A stretch of 64,000 nt of DNA from Rhizophagus clarus (GCA_015698045.1 BLAL01000259.1:744001-808000), one strand, 5' to 3'. Counted from the first letter of the stretch, positions 10,246 through 22,328 are shown. The notes: generated from the sequence alone by a model not told the origin. Numbers and translations: made by a program.

Positions 10246-11108
10246 TATATTTTATATTTTCTATTCAAAATAAGTAAACAAAGAAATAAATCAAATTAGA
10301 CCTTAGTAAATCAGTTAACCCATTTGAAAGTAACTAGTCAAATTATATAATATATCCATGCTTAACCTATAATTAAACTTGATTACTCGGCTCATATTTA
10401 ATATTGCTTAGCTTGCTTTAACACGCTTTGAGCACAAAGCTGTATTAAGCTGAACTTAAACTGAACCGCCTGAGCAAATTAACATCCCTAATTCTAGCTT
10501 TGTTAATCATAGTCGAATGTAAGACAAGTATATCATTTATATCATTTGGAATTTAATAGTAAAATCACAAATACTGATTTCAAATTGAACTTTATTAAAC
10601 AAATTGTTTATTTTTAATGAATCTCAAATTTAATTTAATTAATTTTTCAAACAATACAACTTCTTTTTATCATAATCTCTTTATTACTGTTTCAGAAATG
10701 TTGACAAATGTTATCTAAATGTTTGATCATTTGGGCCTGAACCATACCGAACTCAGGACAAATACAAGTAATACATATACTGTATGTAAACAACATAAAT
10801 TTAATATATTTTTATTATTATTAATACTCATAATTTCATTTATATAATTATGATACGGTATGTGTTCTGTATGTCTGATTCGTAAAAATGGTTCCCAGAT
10901 TGTCGGTATTTCTGAAATGGAATAAATGAAGTTTTAGATTCCTGTGATCTATAACAAAATATTTACACTAAACTCGAGCAGCCGGAATTATTCAATATTG
11001 TTGTACGATAATGTTGTTGTACTAATTTGACGTAGCATTATCTTTCTAACTATTTTTTAAATATATATATATATATATATAATAAACCATAAATTTGTAT
11101 TAAAAATT
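10246..11108. other. AT-rich intergenic with a TA microsatellite
   Basis: No gene recognised. A (TA)n run lies at about 11060-11082, just downstream of the stop of copy D; a similar but shorter run lies downstream of copy C at about 7460. Confidence 0.45.
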
Positions 11109-12497
11109 CTAATTTTTATGTGGCTGAATTCGAAAGCGACCAGGATAACTTAATGATACTACTGGATAAAGTTTTGATGGTAAATCATTCCATTCTGATA
11201 CTTCCCGGTACTTTATACCGTTGATCGTAAAAGCACAAGTTCTTTTGTTCATATCTAAATGAACTGTAACTTTTGTACCTTCTCCAAATGAAGGACAATA
11301 ATTTTCTATGGTATTTTTTGCAGAATGTCGACAACAACCATTAGAACCTAATGCCCATCCAGTAGATTGTTTTCCTGCAGCTATTTCACAATTAAAATTT
11401 TCTGATGCACATATTCCGACCCAGGTACAATTACAAATTTTCTCAATAATGACATCCCATTCAAAAATACCATTATTTTCTAATGCCATTTTAGCTCTAA
11501 CACTTTGTTGACTACAATCATATGGTGCTTTTACCATTTTTCCATTATCTACAATAATAAGTCTTGATCCACATATTGACTCATCCCATACATAATCTGT
11601 TGATTTTCCACGAGTGTCACTTAAATTGAAATTACTTGACAACGCTACATATCGATAAACATTAGAAATTATTTCATACGGGATAATTTCTAACGGCTCA
11701 ATAATATCAGCTAATATTTGAGGTTTAATTCTTTTGAAATCAATAAATTCAACTAAAGGTTCTAATTCTTTAACAACTTTTTCACGATCGATAATAAATT
11801 TATTTCCTACTGTGATTTGATTCTCTATTTGATTTAAAGTTGGTAACAGATCTGTAAGAGTTTTATATGCACCATTGGAAACTTGTTTTGCTGCTAAAAT
11901 TGCACTATATCGAAAAACTTCATATTCCGGCGTTACGAAAGACTTTTCTTTTTCAAGTGTAATAGATAAAAGGCATTGAAGAGCTGTAGTAGATAATCGG
12001 CCAAATTCAATATTGTTTAATGACGTATTAGCAATTATTTCAACTAATAAATTAAGTAGATAGTCATCTTTTATTAATGGTACTGTTTCCGAAATTTTAG
12101 ATAACAACTCAGGAGAATTATTTTCAGCGAAATTAGTATTCTTAATTTTATTCGTAATAAAATCTTGAAGATCAGTTAACTGAAAATAATCAGCAGCGTA
12201 AAAAGCTTCAATTGTATTATTTTTTGTTAAGGATTCTTCTTTAATTGATCCAGTATAAACATATTCTAATATAATCTCCATACCAGCAGAATGAATCTTT
12301 GGAAAAGAAATTTTGTTTTCATAAGTTTCTTTCATCCCATTATAAAGTAAACTATCAAATACTTCGGATCTTGCTGCTAAAATTGCTCTACACCCATAAA
12401 ACTTCTTTTCATCTTCACATAAAATTTCTATATCACTATACTTTGGATTATTTATTAATAACCTTAAATCTTGTTCTAAAGAAAATCCTTTCGTCAT
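11109..12497 (-). CDS. BTB-BACK-SPRY protein, intact (copy D)
   Basis: A 462-residue frame starting MTKGFSLEQDL. BTB is at about 18-117, BACK-like at about 126-285 and SPRY at about 300-458 (GIFEWDVIIEK, CTWVGICASEN, TGWALGSNG, VTVHLDMNKRTCAF, LYPVVSL). It is the sister of copy C: the N-terminal 90 residues are nearly identical and the SPRY loops are similar (CRHSAKNTIENYC). The linker before SPRY is shorter than in copy C, lacking the few residues after RGK. Upstream, the leader carries a long A/T homopolymer palindrome ending TTTAAGAA right at the ATG. The adaptor role is inferred from domains. Confidence 0.93.
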   Translation of the reverse strand: MTKGFSLEQDLRLLINNPKYSDIEILCEDEKKFYGCRAILAARSEVFDSLLYNGMKETYENKISFPKIHSAGMEIILEYVYTGSIKEESLTKNNTIEAFYAADYFQLTDLQDFITNKIKNTNFAENNSPELLSKISETVPLIKDDYLLNLLVEIIANTSLNNIEFGRLSTTALQCLLSITLEKEKSFVTPEYEVFRYSAILAAKQVSNGAYKTLTDLLPTLNQIENQITVGNKFIIDREKVVKELEPLVEFIDFKRIKPQILADIIEPLEIIPYEIISNVYRYVALSSNFNLSDTRGKSTDYVWDESICGSRLIIVDNGKMVKAPYDCSQQSVRAKMALENNGIFEWDVIIEKICNCTWVGICASENFNCEIAAGKQSTGWALGSNGCCRHSAKNTIENYCPSFGEGTKVTVHLDMNKRTCAFTINGIKYREVSEWNDLPSKLYPVVSLSYPGRFRIQPHKN

Positions 12498-12645
12498 TTC
12501 TTAAAAAAAAATTTTTTTTTTTTTTTTTTTTTAAGAAATAAGAATAATTAATCTAATTTTGGATTAAAGAGCAATATTTATATAATTTGCGCTGCTTGTG
12601 CTATGTTGTACAAAACTATATAAAAAAGGAAATTGTTTGTGCGTA
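12498..12645 (-). promoter_or_regulatory. Leader and family promoter block of copy D
   Basis: Nearest the ATG, 12498-12536 is a palindromic run (TTCTTA, poly-A, poly-T, TAAGAA in sense). Further upstream, 12550-12645 carries ACAATTTCCTTTTTTATA, then GTACAACATAGCACAA and TATAAATATTGCTCTTTAA, matching the blocks of copies B and C. Confidence 0.5.
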
Positions 12646-13398
12646 ACACGTTATACCTTCATCGAATGATTTACCTTAGTTAAAAACTTTGCGAAAATAT
12701 TCTCTACTATCATCTATAACTTTGTAATTTAAAAAGTAATATTTAATAATTGTATTTTTTATTCTTGTGTTTATTTTTATTTTTATTTTATTTTTTTAAT
12801 TTTAATTTATTTATTTATTTATTTATTTTGTATACTGGGAGTAAACAACGTTATAAAATTTCCCAAAGCTTGTACGGATTTATTTATAGGTTTGATTAGT
12901 AAATTTACAAGATTTTAACATTTTTTACAATGATATGTATATAATGTCAATCATTAATCGTGCATTATAATTATCCGAGGTCTATAATGTTATTTTATTA
13001 CTATTACTGTCAAAATTTTATAAATAATAAAAATTTAATATATTTTTTTATCATCTTGTCAAAGTTTAAAAATAAAAAAAAAATTCAAGCCATAAATTTC
13101 ATTATTACGGATTATGAAATACCCAAATTTGATCCGCCATGCCCGTCATTTCAATTGATCTATAAGTATTTTATTCTGTTTAAGTTCCCAAATTTATTAA
13201 TGAGCAGTCAAAAATGAACCTCAATTTTTTGTACCCCAAGTCTTGCATTTCCCAGTGCCTAAACAATTTCCAATATTAAAAAAGTACGTCATTATTCGGC
13301 ATTTTTTTTCTAGCAAATTCGTATATCGTATATGGAAAAGCTTTTAATAAATTTCACATGTCATAGATGTGGCAAGAGTTTTTGCTTAATTTAATAAA
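12646..13398. other. AT-rich intergenic
   Basis: It contains TTTA/TTTAT low-complexity runs at about 12775-12830. No gene recognised. Confidence 0.45.
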
Positions 13399-13557
13399 TT
13401 TATTTTATGTGGTTGATAACATAATGAGGATAAAGTTTTGATGGTAAATCATTCCATTCCGATACTGCCTGGTACTTTATACCATTGACTGTAAAAGCAC
13501 AAGGACAATAATTTTCTATGGTGTTTTCTGTAGAATGTCGACAACAACCATTGGATC
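13399..13557 (-). pseudogene. SPRY-end fragment of the BTB-BACK-SPRY family
   Basis: The minus strand shows only the last part of the SPRY domain: NGCCRHSTENTIENYCP, then after a deletion CAFTVNGIKYQAVSEWN and DLPSKLYP. The segment that should carry HLDMNKRT is missing. It is closest to copies C and D and is probably a leftover of a partial duplication. Confidence 0.8.
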
Positions 13558-15364
13558 TCTCTGCTTATTTTTTTCATCTGATGTACTTATTTTCATTTTT
13601 GCAAGTTATAAAATAGACCCAGAAATGAGTAGCAATAATAAAGATAAATAAGAAAATCTCGTATGAATTTATCGTCCACTTCATTATAAAATAATTTGTA
13701 ATGAACATTTTGAACTTATCTATATGCGTTATGATATTACATAACAAAATGTTTAGCTTATATGAGAAAAGATTCATACGCTGTGTTAGTTGTGTTGAAG
13801 TTATGAAGAAAATTAAATGGTTAAATACAAAAAAAAATTGAGTTGGAAAACTATAAGCGTTCTGCCTAGTTGCACTAATTTTTTTGAAGTATAAACTTAC
13901 GAATATGTTACATTTAATAAAATGAATTAAAATACGAAATTTCTAAAAAGTATGAAGTATAATCCTGCATCTTTTAAAATTTTTGTAAGCAAAAATTCGC
14001 GATATACAGTATACTCTTGTAGCTTCTATTACTATCTCAATCCACATTATTACTTATACTAAATACGTTTTTTACTTTTAAATGTTTTTTACGCGTAAAA
14101 AATTTTAGGTGAAATATAAGTGCAACCCGCGAAATTGACAGGAAACTGATATTAATTTTGGTACCCGTCAGTCGATCAATCACGTGCCAACGGGACGCAA
14201 ATTTTTACTAGTGTGCTAAACCAAATTTATAAATGTAATGAAATACCACTGATGTCACTATGCTTAATTTCTTTATTGACTATCATATTTTTAGTTTAGA
14301 CCTTAACCACTTTGGTCATAATCTCGTTAATCTTTCTATTTTAAATCTTTCATCAGAACTCTTTATTATTTAAAAGCATCTTAATAAATAAATTACGTCG
14401 ATTCATTAAAAAATGACTAATTATTTGTTAGCGCGTTTTTTTTTCTAATAAATATTTGTAATAATGTTGAAAATTTTTTGGTATTACATTATTATAAAGA
14501 AATTAAAAGTATAACCAAAAATTGATAACGAATTTGTATCTTTGAGGTAATTTCATCTAAATAACAAATGGAAATATTAACTTTATATTACAAACTGACC
14601 TTTCCAAAAGATACAGTATTTTTAAATGGTAAAATTTAAAAAAAAAACTTTGAACATCGAACCTTCGATAACATTTAATAAATCAGGAAAAAAAAATAAC
14701 TTGCATCTTGACAGATCTTAATAATTGTTATATGGATTTCATGACAAAAATCAAATCTTATTACCACGAACTGAAGTTTGGGTAATTTAGAACCTTATGT
14801 CGATTCAATCATTTGAAATCTTTATGGAAATACAGTAGAAATTTATCGAATATTCGAATATAGATCAAAATGAACTTTTTATGAATTGATTTTTTCAGGA
14901 ATATTTAAACACGAATCATCGTGAAGTATTAACTATCTAGCTTCGGAGTACAAATTTTTGAATTCGGTCAATGATTAGCTTCATTGACATCTTTGATCTG
15001 TTAAATAATTTTTTATTTTAGTTGTATTGTATGAAATTGTCTTAAATGAACTTCTTTCTCACATTTAATTAAGTGATCTTAATTGCGATAGTTACGATCA
15101 CGTTGTCAAATGTGTAACCGTCCTAAACAAAAATGAAAGTCATTTAACAGAATTAATTTTTTTTTTACCAATAATATATCACACAAATCACATATATATT
15201 GTTGTATTTAATTTCAAGAATCTATTAATTTATTTTGCTCGATTAATATATAAAATCGATTACTCTATATTGCCAAAAAAAAAAAAAATTTTTTTTGTTC
15301 GCTCTAGTAAATATATTCACTCTAATTCCATAAATAAATAAAATATTTGCAAGAAAAATTAATG
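13558..15364. other. Long AT-rich intergenic, nothing recognised
   Basis: Six-frame reading gives only short frames broken by stops. No inverted or direct repeat matching other parts of the window was identified. Confidence 0.45.
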
Positions 15365-16789
15365 TTACAATATTTCCATCATGTTGTGATTTTTTTGATG
15401 AGGTTCAATTCGAAAGCGACCAGGATAATTTAATGATACTACTGGGTAAAGTTTTGGTGGTAAATTATTCCACTTTGTTACCTCCCAATATCTTATACCA
15501 TTGACTGTAAAAGCACAAGTTCTTTTATCCATATCTAAATGAATCGTAATTTTTGCACCATCATTTTTAAATGATTGACAATAATCTAATCTACAACTTG
15601 AATTATAACAATTACCATTAGAACCTAATACCCATCCAGTAGACTGATGCCCTGCAAATTTTTCATAATTAAAGTTTTCTGTTGCACATATTCCTACCCA
15701 AACGGTACCACAATGTTTCTCTATAATGACATCCCATTCATAAATACCTTTATTTTCTAATATCATTTTACTTCTAACACTTTGGTGTCTATCACAACCA
15801 TTTGACGCTTCTACAACTTTTCCATTATCTTCAATATTAAGTTTTGATCCACATGCTGTCTCATCAAAAGAATATATTACTTGTGGTTTTCCACGAGTAT
15901 TACTTAGATCTAATTTGTTTAATAATGCTATATGTCGATAAACGCTAAGAATTATTTCGATTGGAACAATTCCTAATGGTTCAATAATCTCAGCTAATAT
16001 TTGAGTATCAATCCTTCTGAAATCGATAAAATTAACCAAAGGTTCTAACTCTTTAGCAACTTTTTGATGATCCATAATAGCTTTATGTCCTATTTTGGTT
16101 GAATCCTCTATTTGTTCTAAAGTTGGCATCAGTTCTAGAAAAGTCCTATATGTATCATTGGAAACTTGTTTTGCTGCAAGGATGACACTATATCGAAAAA
16201 CTTCATATTCTGGGGTTACAAAATGCTTCTCTTTTTCATATGTATAAGATAAAAGATATTGAAGAGCCTTGATTGACAATCGACCAAACTCAACAGTGTT
16301 TAATGGAATAGTTGCTACCGATTCAGTTAATAAATTAAGAAGAATATTATCTTCTGTTAACGGCATTATTTCCGCAACTTTAGTTAATAATTCTGGTGAA
16401 TAATTTTGTGTATAATTCTTTTCTATAGCATTTTTAAAAACTATCATAATAAAATCTTGAAGGTCTGGTAATTGAAAATAATCCGCTGCATAAAAAGCTT
16501 CAATTGTATTATCTTTTGTTAAAGAATCTTCATTAATTGATCCTGTGTAAATATATTCTAATATAATTTCCATTCCTAAAGAATGAATCTTTGGAAAAAA
16601 AATTTTATTTTCATGTGTTTCTTTCATTCCATTATAAAGTAATCTATCAAATACTTCGGATCTTGCTGCTAAAATTGCTCTACAACCATATAATTTTTTT
16701 TCATCTTCACATAAAATTTCTACATCACTATATTTTGGATTATTTATTAATAATTTTAAATCTCTATTTAATGAATATCCTCTCATCAT
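15365..16789 (-). CDS. BTB-BACK-SPRY protein, intact (copy E)
   Basis: The 474-residue frame starts MMRGYSLNRDLKLL; a second ATG follows directly and aligns with the MRG start of copy A, so either may be used. BTB is at about 18-118. The BACK-like region is at about 127-290 and carries a four-residue insertion (KNAIEKNYTQNYSPELL), like the one in copy K. SPRY is at about 308-464 (GIYEWDVII, VWVGICATEN, TGWVLGSNG, ITIHLDMDKRTCAF, LYPVVSL). The SPRY loop has an extra Cys (CYNSSCRLDYC). The C-terminus is extended by NHNMMEIL beyond the usual QPHQKN end. The adaptor function is inferred. Confidence 0.92.
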   Translation of the reverse strand: MMRGYSLNRDLKLLINNPKYSDVEILCEDEKKLYGCRAILAARSEVFDRLLYNGMKETHENKIFFPKIHSLGMEIILEYIYTGSINEDSLTKDNTIEAFYAADYFQLPDLQDFIMIVFKNAIEKNYTQNYSPELLTKVAEIMPLTEDNILLNLLTESVATIPLNTVEFGRLSIKALQYLLSYTYEKEKHFVTPEYEVFRYSVILAAKQVSNDTYRTFLELMPTLEQIEDSTKIGHKAIMDHQKVAKELEPLVNFIDFRRIDTQILAEIIEPLGIVPIEIILSVYRHIALLNKLDLSNTRGKPQVIYSFDETACGSKLNIEDNGKVVEASNGCDRHQSVRSKMILENKGIYEWDVIIEKHCGTVWVGICATENFNYEKFAGHQSTGWVLGSNGNCYNSSCRLDYCQSFKNDGAKITIHLDMDKRTCAFTVNGIRYWEVTKWNNLPPKLYPVVSLNYPGRFRIEPHQKNHNMMEIL

Positions 16790-16794
16790 TTGTC

Positions 16795-16808
16795 AAAAAG
16801 AAAAAAAA

Positions 16809-16839
<31 letters not shown>

Positions 16840-16978
16840 AAAAAAGAAATAATAACGATAAATAAATAAAAGTGGCGTTTTAAATGATCCCTATTTTGGA
16901 TTTTTTTTTCATCAACTAAAATAAATTTAGATTTGTATTATGCATTTAACCATATTAAAAAAGGAAATATTCGACGTA
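16795..16978 (-). promoter_or_regulatory. Leader and family promoter block of copy E
   Basis: The leader holds a long A/T homopolymer tract at 16800-16850. The block at 16890-16978 reads, in sense, ATTTCCTTTTTTAATATG, then a TGCATAATACAAAT segment and ATCCAAAATAGG, in the family order. Spacing to the ATG is larger than in copy N because of the homopolymers. Confidence 0.4.
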
Positions 16979-17103
16979 CGAAGTAAATCATTACGAAATT
17001 TACTGCGCCACGGCTGTCAGACTAAACTTTAAATGGAAGATCTTACGATATTTCGTACGAGACAACTTTATTTTTGCCTTTCTTTGTCCAACATTCTTGT
17101 TTG

Positions 17104-17950
17104 TCACTTGATCCACATGTTTCAAACATGATATGGTCGATATCATTATTTTGTGGTTTTCCATGAATATCACTTTAATTTTTTAAAAATTATTTAATAA
17201 TGCAATTTATCGATAAACACCAAAATTATTTAAATTTTAGCGGCTCGATAATATCAGCTAATATTTAAGTTTTACTCTTCTTGAAATCAATATATTTAGT
17301 CAAAGGTTCTAGTCCTTTAGCAACATTTTGATGATCAATAACAATTTGATTTCGTACATTGATTGAATTAAAGTTGGCAAAACCGTTCCATAAAACCTTT
17401 ATACGTATCATTAGAGACTTGTCCTGTCGCAAGAATTGCACTATACCGAAAAACTTCTTATTTTCGGGTTGCGAAAGGTGTTTCTTTTTCATATGTAATT
17501 GATAAAAGGTATTAAGACCTGTAATAGACAAACCAAATTCAATACTATTTAATGGTATAATTGCCACTGTTCCAATTAATAAATTATCTTCTGTTAATAA
17601 CTTACCTAAGCTTTAGACAATTTTTAATAATAAGATAATAATTGAAAATAATCAGCAGCACAAAGAGCTTCAATTGTATTATCTATCGTTAAAATTTCTT
17701 TTTTATTGATCCAGATAAATATATTCTAATATAAACTCCATTACAGCTGAATTAATCTTTGGAAAAGAAATTTGACCTAGATAAGTTTCTTTCATTCAAT
17801 TATAAAGTAAAATATAATACTTCGTCTTGCTACTAAAATTGCTCTACACCCATATAACTTCTTTTCATTCTCACATGAAATTACTACGTCGCTATACTTT
17901 GGATTATTTACTAATAATTTTAAATCTTCTTCTAAAATCTTCTCGTCGTT
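17104..17950 (-). pseudogene. BTB-BACK-SPRY relic without SPRY domain (copy F)
   Basis: The BTB part is recognisable (KLLVNNPKYSDVVISCENEKKL and CRAIL in shifted frames), followed by BACK-like sequence with an open piece at 17265-17567 (PLNSIEFGLSITGL, DHQNVAKGLEPLTKYIDF). Homology stops at the motif equivalent to ACGSS, so the SPRY domain is absent. The ATG has been lost and many 1-2 nt indels break the frame. Confidence 0.85.
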
Positions 17951-17961
17951 ATATATCAGTA

Positions 17962-17996
<35 letters not shown>

Positions 17997-18942
17997 CTTC
18001 GCTGATATGTTATATTAATTTATGAAAAAGGAAATGTTCTGGGTGCAGAGAAATTCAGTATCCCCACAGAAAAATGTTACGTTCACGCGATTTGATTGCC
18101 AAAATGGATAGGTCAAATACGATTACTCACGATTAGCCACACATGATTATTTGCGTGTGGTATTGGTATTCAGAAAATTTTGCGTCTCGGTTTTAATTTT
18201 CTTTAGAAGCAATATTAAAATCAAATATATTTCTGTTTAAAAAAAAAACAAATTTATAACATTTATACACAAAAAATCCAGTAGAAAAGTTCATGTGATT
18301 TATAAAACTTGTCGGTATTACCACCATAATTATCATGATTTTATAAATAATTCTTAGTGTTATTTTATTTGATATACAATATATGAAAGTAACTGTTTTT
18401 TTTATTTGTTTTTGTTTAAGAGAAACAGGAAGTAACATTTCCACTAGATTTATTATTTTTTTTTTTTTATCAAAAATTATTACAATATAAAATGTTATTC
18501 TCAATAAAATATAAGTTCGATATAATTAATAGACGATATTCATAAGAAATAGCGAACTTTAAAGAATAAAATTTTCATACCAGTTCTAATTGTACATTCG
18601 GAAACAAATAATTTTTATTTATTTAAAAGCATGAAGAAGGCAAGAGAAATATGAAACGCATTGTATTATTATTGTATGAAGTATAAATGGTACTTAGAAG
18701 TGTTAGAGATTAAGTTGTTTTAAATTCTTCCGAATTTTTATTATGTTTGTTTTATAATCCCAGTTGATGAAAAGGAAAATATACAATATATATATATGTA
18801 TTGAAATTTAATATTGAAATTAAATTACGACACAATTCTTCCTACGTAGTATGTACTAATAAAAGTTACCCAAATTTGAATCTAAAAAATTGCGATTTTA
18901 CTCAATAACGAAATAAATCAATCTAAAGAATTTTCAATTATC
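17951..18942. other. A/T homopolymers and AT-rich intergenic
   Basis: A T-run followed by an A-run at about 17960-17996 is the decayed leader of copy F; AAAAAGGAAATGTTC near 18014-18030 is the remnant of its promoter block. The rest shows no gene. Confidence 0.45.
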
Positions 18943-20083
18943 GAATTCGAAGTTGATAAGGATATTTTAATGATGGTAAATTATTTCATTCTGATTTCTG
19001 ATACTTATATCATTGACAGTAAAAGAGTTAGTTCTTTTATTCATATCTAAATGAACGGTAACTATTGCGCCAGCTCCAAATGAAGGATAATAATTTTCTA
19101 TGGTATTTTTTGTAGAATTTGACAACAACCATTGGAACCTAATACCCATCCAATAGGTCACATTCATAATATTCACCATCATTATCATCATCGTCATCAT
19201 ATTCATCATCGTCGCCATCATTTCATCATTATCATAATCATAAAACCTATGAAGACTTATCATTAAAGGTGATGAAAAAGTTGTAAAAATATAAGTTTTG
19301 ATCCACATGCTGAGTTATACAAAGCATACTTCATTCCTCGCGTATTATCATTTAAATTTGTATTACTTAGCCTTGCTATATATCGACAAACATTTAAAAT
19401 TACTTTAATAGGAAAAATTTTTAATGGATTAATGACGTTAGCCAAAATTTCTCCTCTAATTCGCTTGAAATCAATAAATTTAATCAGATCGTCGACAATA
19501 AATTTTTCTATTTGAATTGAATTATCAATTTGTTCCAAGTTTTCATAAAAGTTTTGTATAATTAATTAGAAACTTGTTATGCAACAAGAATAGATCTATA
19601 ACAAAAACCTCATATTCTGATGTTGCTAAAAGGTAATGAAGATCTTAAATAGAAGCCCGATAGTATTTAATGGAATAGTTGCTGCCGCCTTAACTAATAA
19701 ATTAAGGAGAATATTATCTTCTGTTAACGGTACCATTTCCGAAACTTTAAGTAATAACTCGTGGGAATAATTTTAACAAAATCAGCATTCTTAATTGTTT
19801 TCATAACTATGTCTCATAGGCTTGATAATTGAAAATAATTCGCAGCATAAGAAAACTCGATTATGTTATCTTTTGTTAAATATCTTCTTTAATCAATCCT
19901 GTATGAATATATTCTAATGCAATCTCCATCACGGCAGAATTCATATTTGAAAAAGTTATTTTGTTTTTATAAATTTCCTTAAAGTAAACCATCAAATACT
20001 TCAGATCTTGATGTTAAAATTGTTTTACAACTATGTATTTCTTTTTATCTTCACATAAAATTTTATAACGCGATTCTCATCAT
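18943..20083 (-). pseudogene. BTB-BACK-SPRY relic with a CAT-repeat replacement (copy G)
   Basis: The 3' SPRY end is visible at 18943-19155 (VHLDMNKR, TVND). The first half of SPRY is missing and its place is taken by a CAT/TCA-rich microsatellite. Upstream, 19290-20083 holds decayed BACK and BTB sequence (FIDFKRIRGEILANVINPL), and the segment encoding LEQDLRLLINNPKYSD is deleted just after the ATG at 20083. Frames are broken throughout. Confidence 0.85.
19165..19245. repeat. CAT/TCA microsatellite inside copy G
   Basis: Imperfect trinucleotide repeats (ATCATC, CATCGTCATC and variants). On the minus strand it would read as Asp/Met-rich sequence, but it lies in a dead gene. Confidence 0.85.
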
Positions 20084-20090
20084 TTATCAG

Positions 20091-20136
<46 letters not shown>

Positions 20137-20339
20137 ACGAAAGAAAGAAAGAAAAAGAAAAAAAAATAAAAGTTTTTTGCAGAAATTCTGAGTTACGTGA
20201 ACACAATAAATGTGAGTCACCAGGCCAAGATTTGTTAAATACATCTGTTAACTAGTAATCAGATATATAAATTTGATCTAATCATAGTCACAATCCTTGT
20301 AAAGACGTTTTTCTTTGACTGGATCACTAAAATCATGAC

Positions 20340-20650
20340 TCGATTGACTTATGTAAACAATTCGAAATATGTATCGATATGCTGTAACTGTAACGACAAA
20401 GGACTATACATATTTCACTCCGGTTGTTACACGTCTCCGTGATGTCCAATCAATTGTCCGGTAATTCCTAATTATTCTGTTCGTCCCGACATCTCATGCT
20501 AGATTCCGTGATTTTAACTACCACTTCGGACTTAATATCGGTTTCCGTTTCCATGATGTCATTGCAAAATTTCTATACGCGTCATGTGTAATATTGTATA
20601 TATTACATAATCATGCGAGTATAATTCAGAATGAGTCATATTAAGTCATT
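20340..20650. repeat. Dispersed repeat R1, copy 1
   Basis: It shares with 37580-37836 the blocks CGAAATATGTATCGATATG, TGTAACTGTA, GTTGTTACAC, GGTTTCCGTTTCC, CATTGCAAAATTT and ACGCGTCATGTGTAATAT in the same order. Part of it recurs in reverse near 3440-3515. No coding potential; its class is unknown. Confidence 0.7.
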
Positions 20651-20659
20651 GAGTATACT

Positions 20660-20918
20660 AATAATTTAATAATGACGAATACGAGCTTGTATATAAAAAT
20701 ACCTAGTTTTTCTTTACTATTTTACACTTCGTGCATTTCTTTGATCTCGTCTTATTTTTTTTATCTTCATTTTTTTATCTATTTTGTTAATTTTTTTTTT
20801 TATTCGTTAATTATTATTTATTTTATTTTGTTATTTTCATTGATTTTTATTTCGTTATTCTTATCTTTTATTTCGTTTATTTAATTTTTATCTTTTATTA
20901 GTTATTTTTTTTTTTTAC
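20660..20918 (+). repeat. Dispersed pyrimidine-rich repeat R2, copy 1
   Basis: From CGAGCTTGTATA through CTAGTTTTTCTTTACTAT, ACACTTCGTGCATT and TTTGATCTCGTCTTATTT, then TTTATTT-type runs, to TACCTTCGTGTTCGTC. The same series occurs at 43990-44310. Both copies end in a TTTTTTAGG stretch followed by ATGTTT and AGCCGC, so the pair may represent transcribed repeats with a polypyrimidine acceptor. Long T/A-rich frames in it are compositional. Confidence 0.7.
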
Positions 20919-21795
20919 CTTCGTGTTCGTCATTATTTTTAGGTATGTTTCATAAAATCTAGCCGCAGATGAAGAAGTGCTATACGTTCTAACAGATATC
21001 ACAGGTGAGTAAGAACGTCTTCACCTGTTGGGTACCATATGGTTTGAAGTTTTTTGTAGACACAGATATTGGACGAAGTGAAAGTTTTGTACGAGATATG
21101 AGGCTAGGTGAACTGAGATACTATTCCATGTTGACGGGTGACGTATACGCCCAGAGTGGTTTAGTCACTCCTGAACTGTATAGTCACTCTACGATACTAT
21201 ACGACCTGCTGTAGTTTTGGTCACTACTATACCTTTACATAATTACAGTCTATATACGAGACTTAATGAACTGAAAATATAACCTGAGGTTCTGATGGTC
21301 GTCTGTGGTCGCTCACTTAGCTGGTCTAACTCTTTCTTACCTTTTTCATTTTTCAGAGCACTTCTTGCGTGTTTGTCATTATTTTAGGAATGTTTCATAA
21401 AATCTAGCCGCAGATGAAGAAAGATATCACAGGTGAGTAAGAACGTCTTCACCTGTTGGGTATCATATGGTTTGAAGTTTTTTGTAGACACAGATATTGG
21501 ATGAAGTAAAAGTTTTGTACGAGATATGAGGCTAGGTGAACTGAGATACTATTCCATGTTGACGGGTGACGTATACGCCCAGAGTGGTTTAGTCACTCCT
21601 GAACTGTATAGTCACTCTACGATACTATACGACCTGCTGTAGTTTTGGTCACTACTATACCTTTACATAATTACAGTCTATATACGAGACTTAATGAACT
21701 GACAATATAACCTAAGGTTCTGATGGTCGTCTGTGGTCGCTCATTTAGCTGGTCTAACTACTTCTTCATCTTTCACTTTTCAGAGCACTTCTTAA
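20919..21795 (+). repeat. Two tandem copies of a 440-bp non-coding unit with splice-like ends
   Basis: Unit 1 (20919-21360) and unit 2 (about 21359-21795) are nearly identical apart from a 17-nt deletion in unit 2 (after CAGATGAAGA) and scattered substitutions. Each has a short segment starting after TTTTAGG and ending ACAG, followed by GTGAGTAAGAACG and, some 350 nt later, a TTTTCAG preceding AGCACTTCTT. This is the layout of an exon and intron. A 69-residue frame at 21005-21214 starts inside the putative intron, so I do not call it a gene. Confidence 0.75.
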
Positions 21796-22328
21796 AGCCG
21801 ATTTAATTCTTGTTTCATTTCAATCCATTGCCGATTTAAATGTAGTCATGTTTAGTTATACTGATATAATAATATATTCATTTAAAGTTAATAGATATTA
21901 AATTTAAATAATAATGGTTCATGCTTTTTCGCATTGATGTATCAACCGACTTATTATTGCATACAGAAAATTTTTTTATTTAGAAGCCTTTCTCTAGGCA
22001 TTTAAAATATTTAATACCATTTATTAGCTTATCTTTATAAATATCTTATTTTTCATTATATCATATTAAATTTACATTTAAATCATATTAAATTCTACTT
22101 TTGAACCATTAATTATTAATTATATTTTTATATTATCTTATTTTATATATAACTTATTTTTCATTACATCATATTAAATTTGCATTTAAATAATTTAAAT
22201 ATTAAATTCCATTTTTGAACAATTAATTATCAATTTATGAAATATGCCTTAATATTGTTTTATATCAATTACTTTAATAATTAGTCTCAATTATTGTAAA
22301 GTAAAAAGATTTTTGAAAATTATTTAAC
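21796..22328. other. AT-rich intergenic with a short tandem duplication
   Basis: A unit of about 105 nt is repeated at 22040-22145 and 22146-22250 (both contain CTTATTTTTCATTA, ATCATATTAAATTT and a later AATTAATTATTAATT-like end). The sequence adjoins the start of the nuclease-like pseudogene. Confidence 0.5.

Noticed and set aside
12299..12541. Plus-strand frames over the 5' ends of copies C, D, E, L and N
   Set aside because: They are antisense shadows of the BTB N-terminus that run into the homopolymer leader.
20672..20884. Phe/Leu/Ile-rich frames in R2 (also at 44064-44288) as membrane proteins
   Set aside because: They derive from T-rich repeat DNA and differ by frameshifts between the two copies.
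21005..21214. 69-residue frame in the tandem 440-bp units
   Set aside because: It starts just after a donor-like GTGAGT and lies in what looks like an intron; the conservation is at DNA level from recent duplication.
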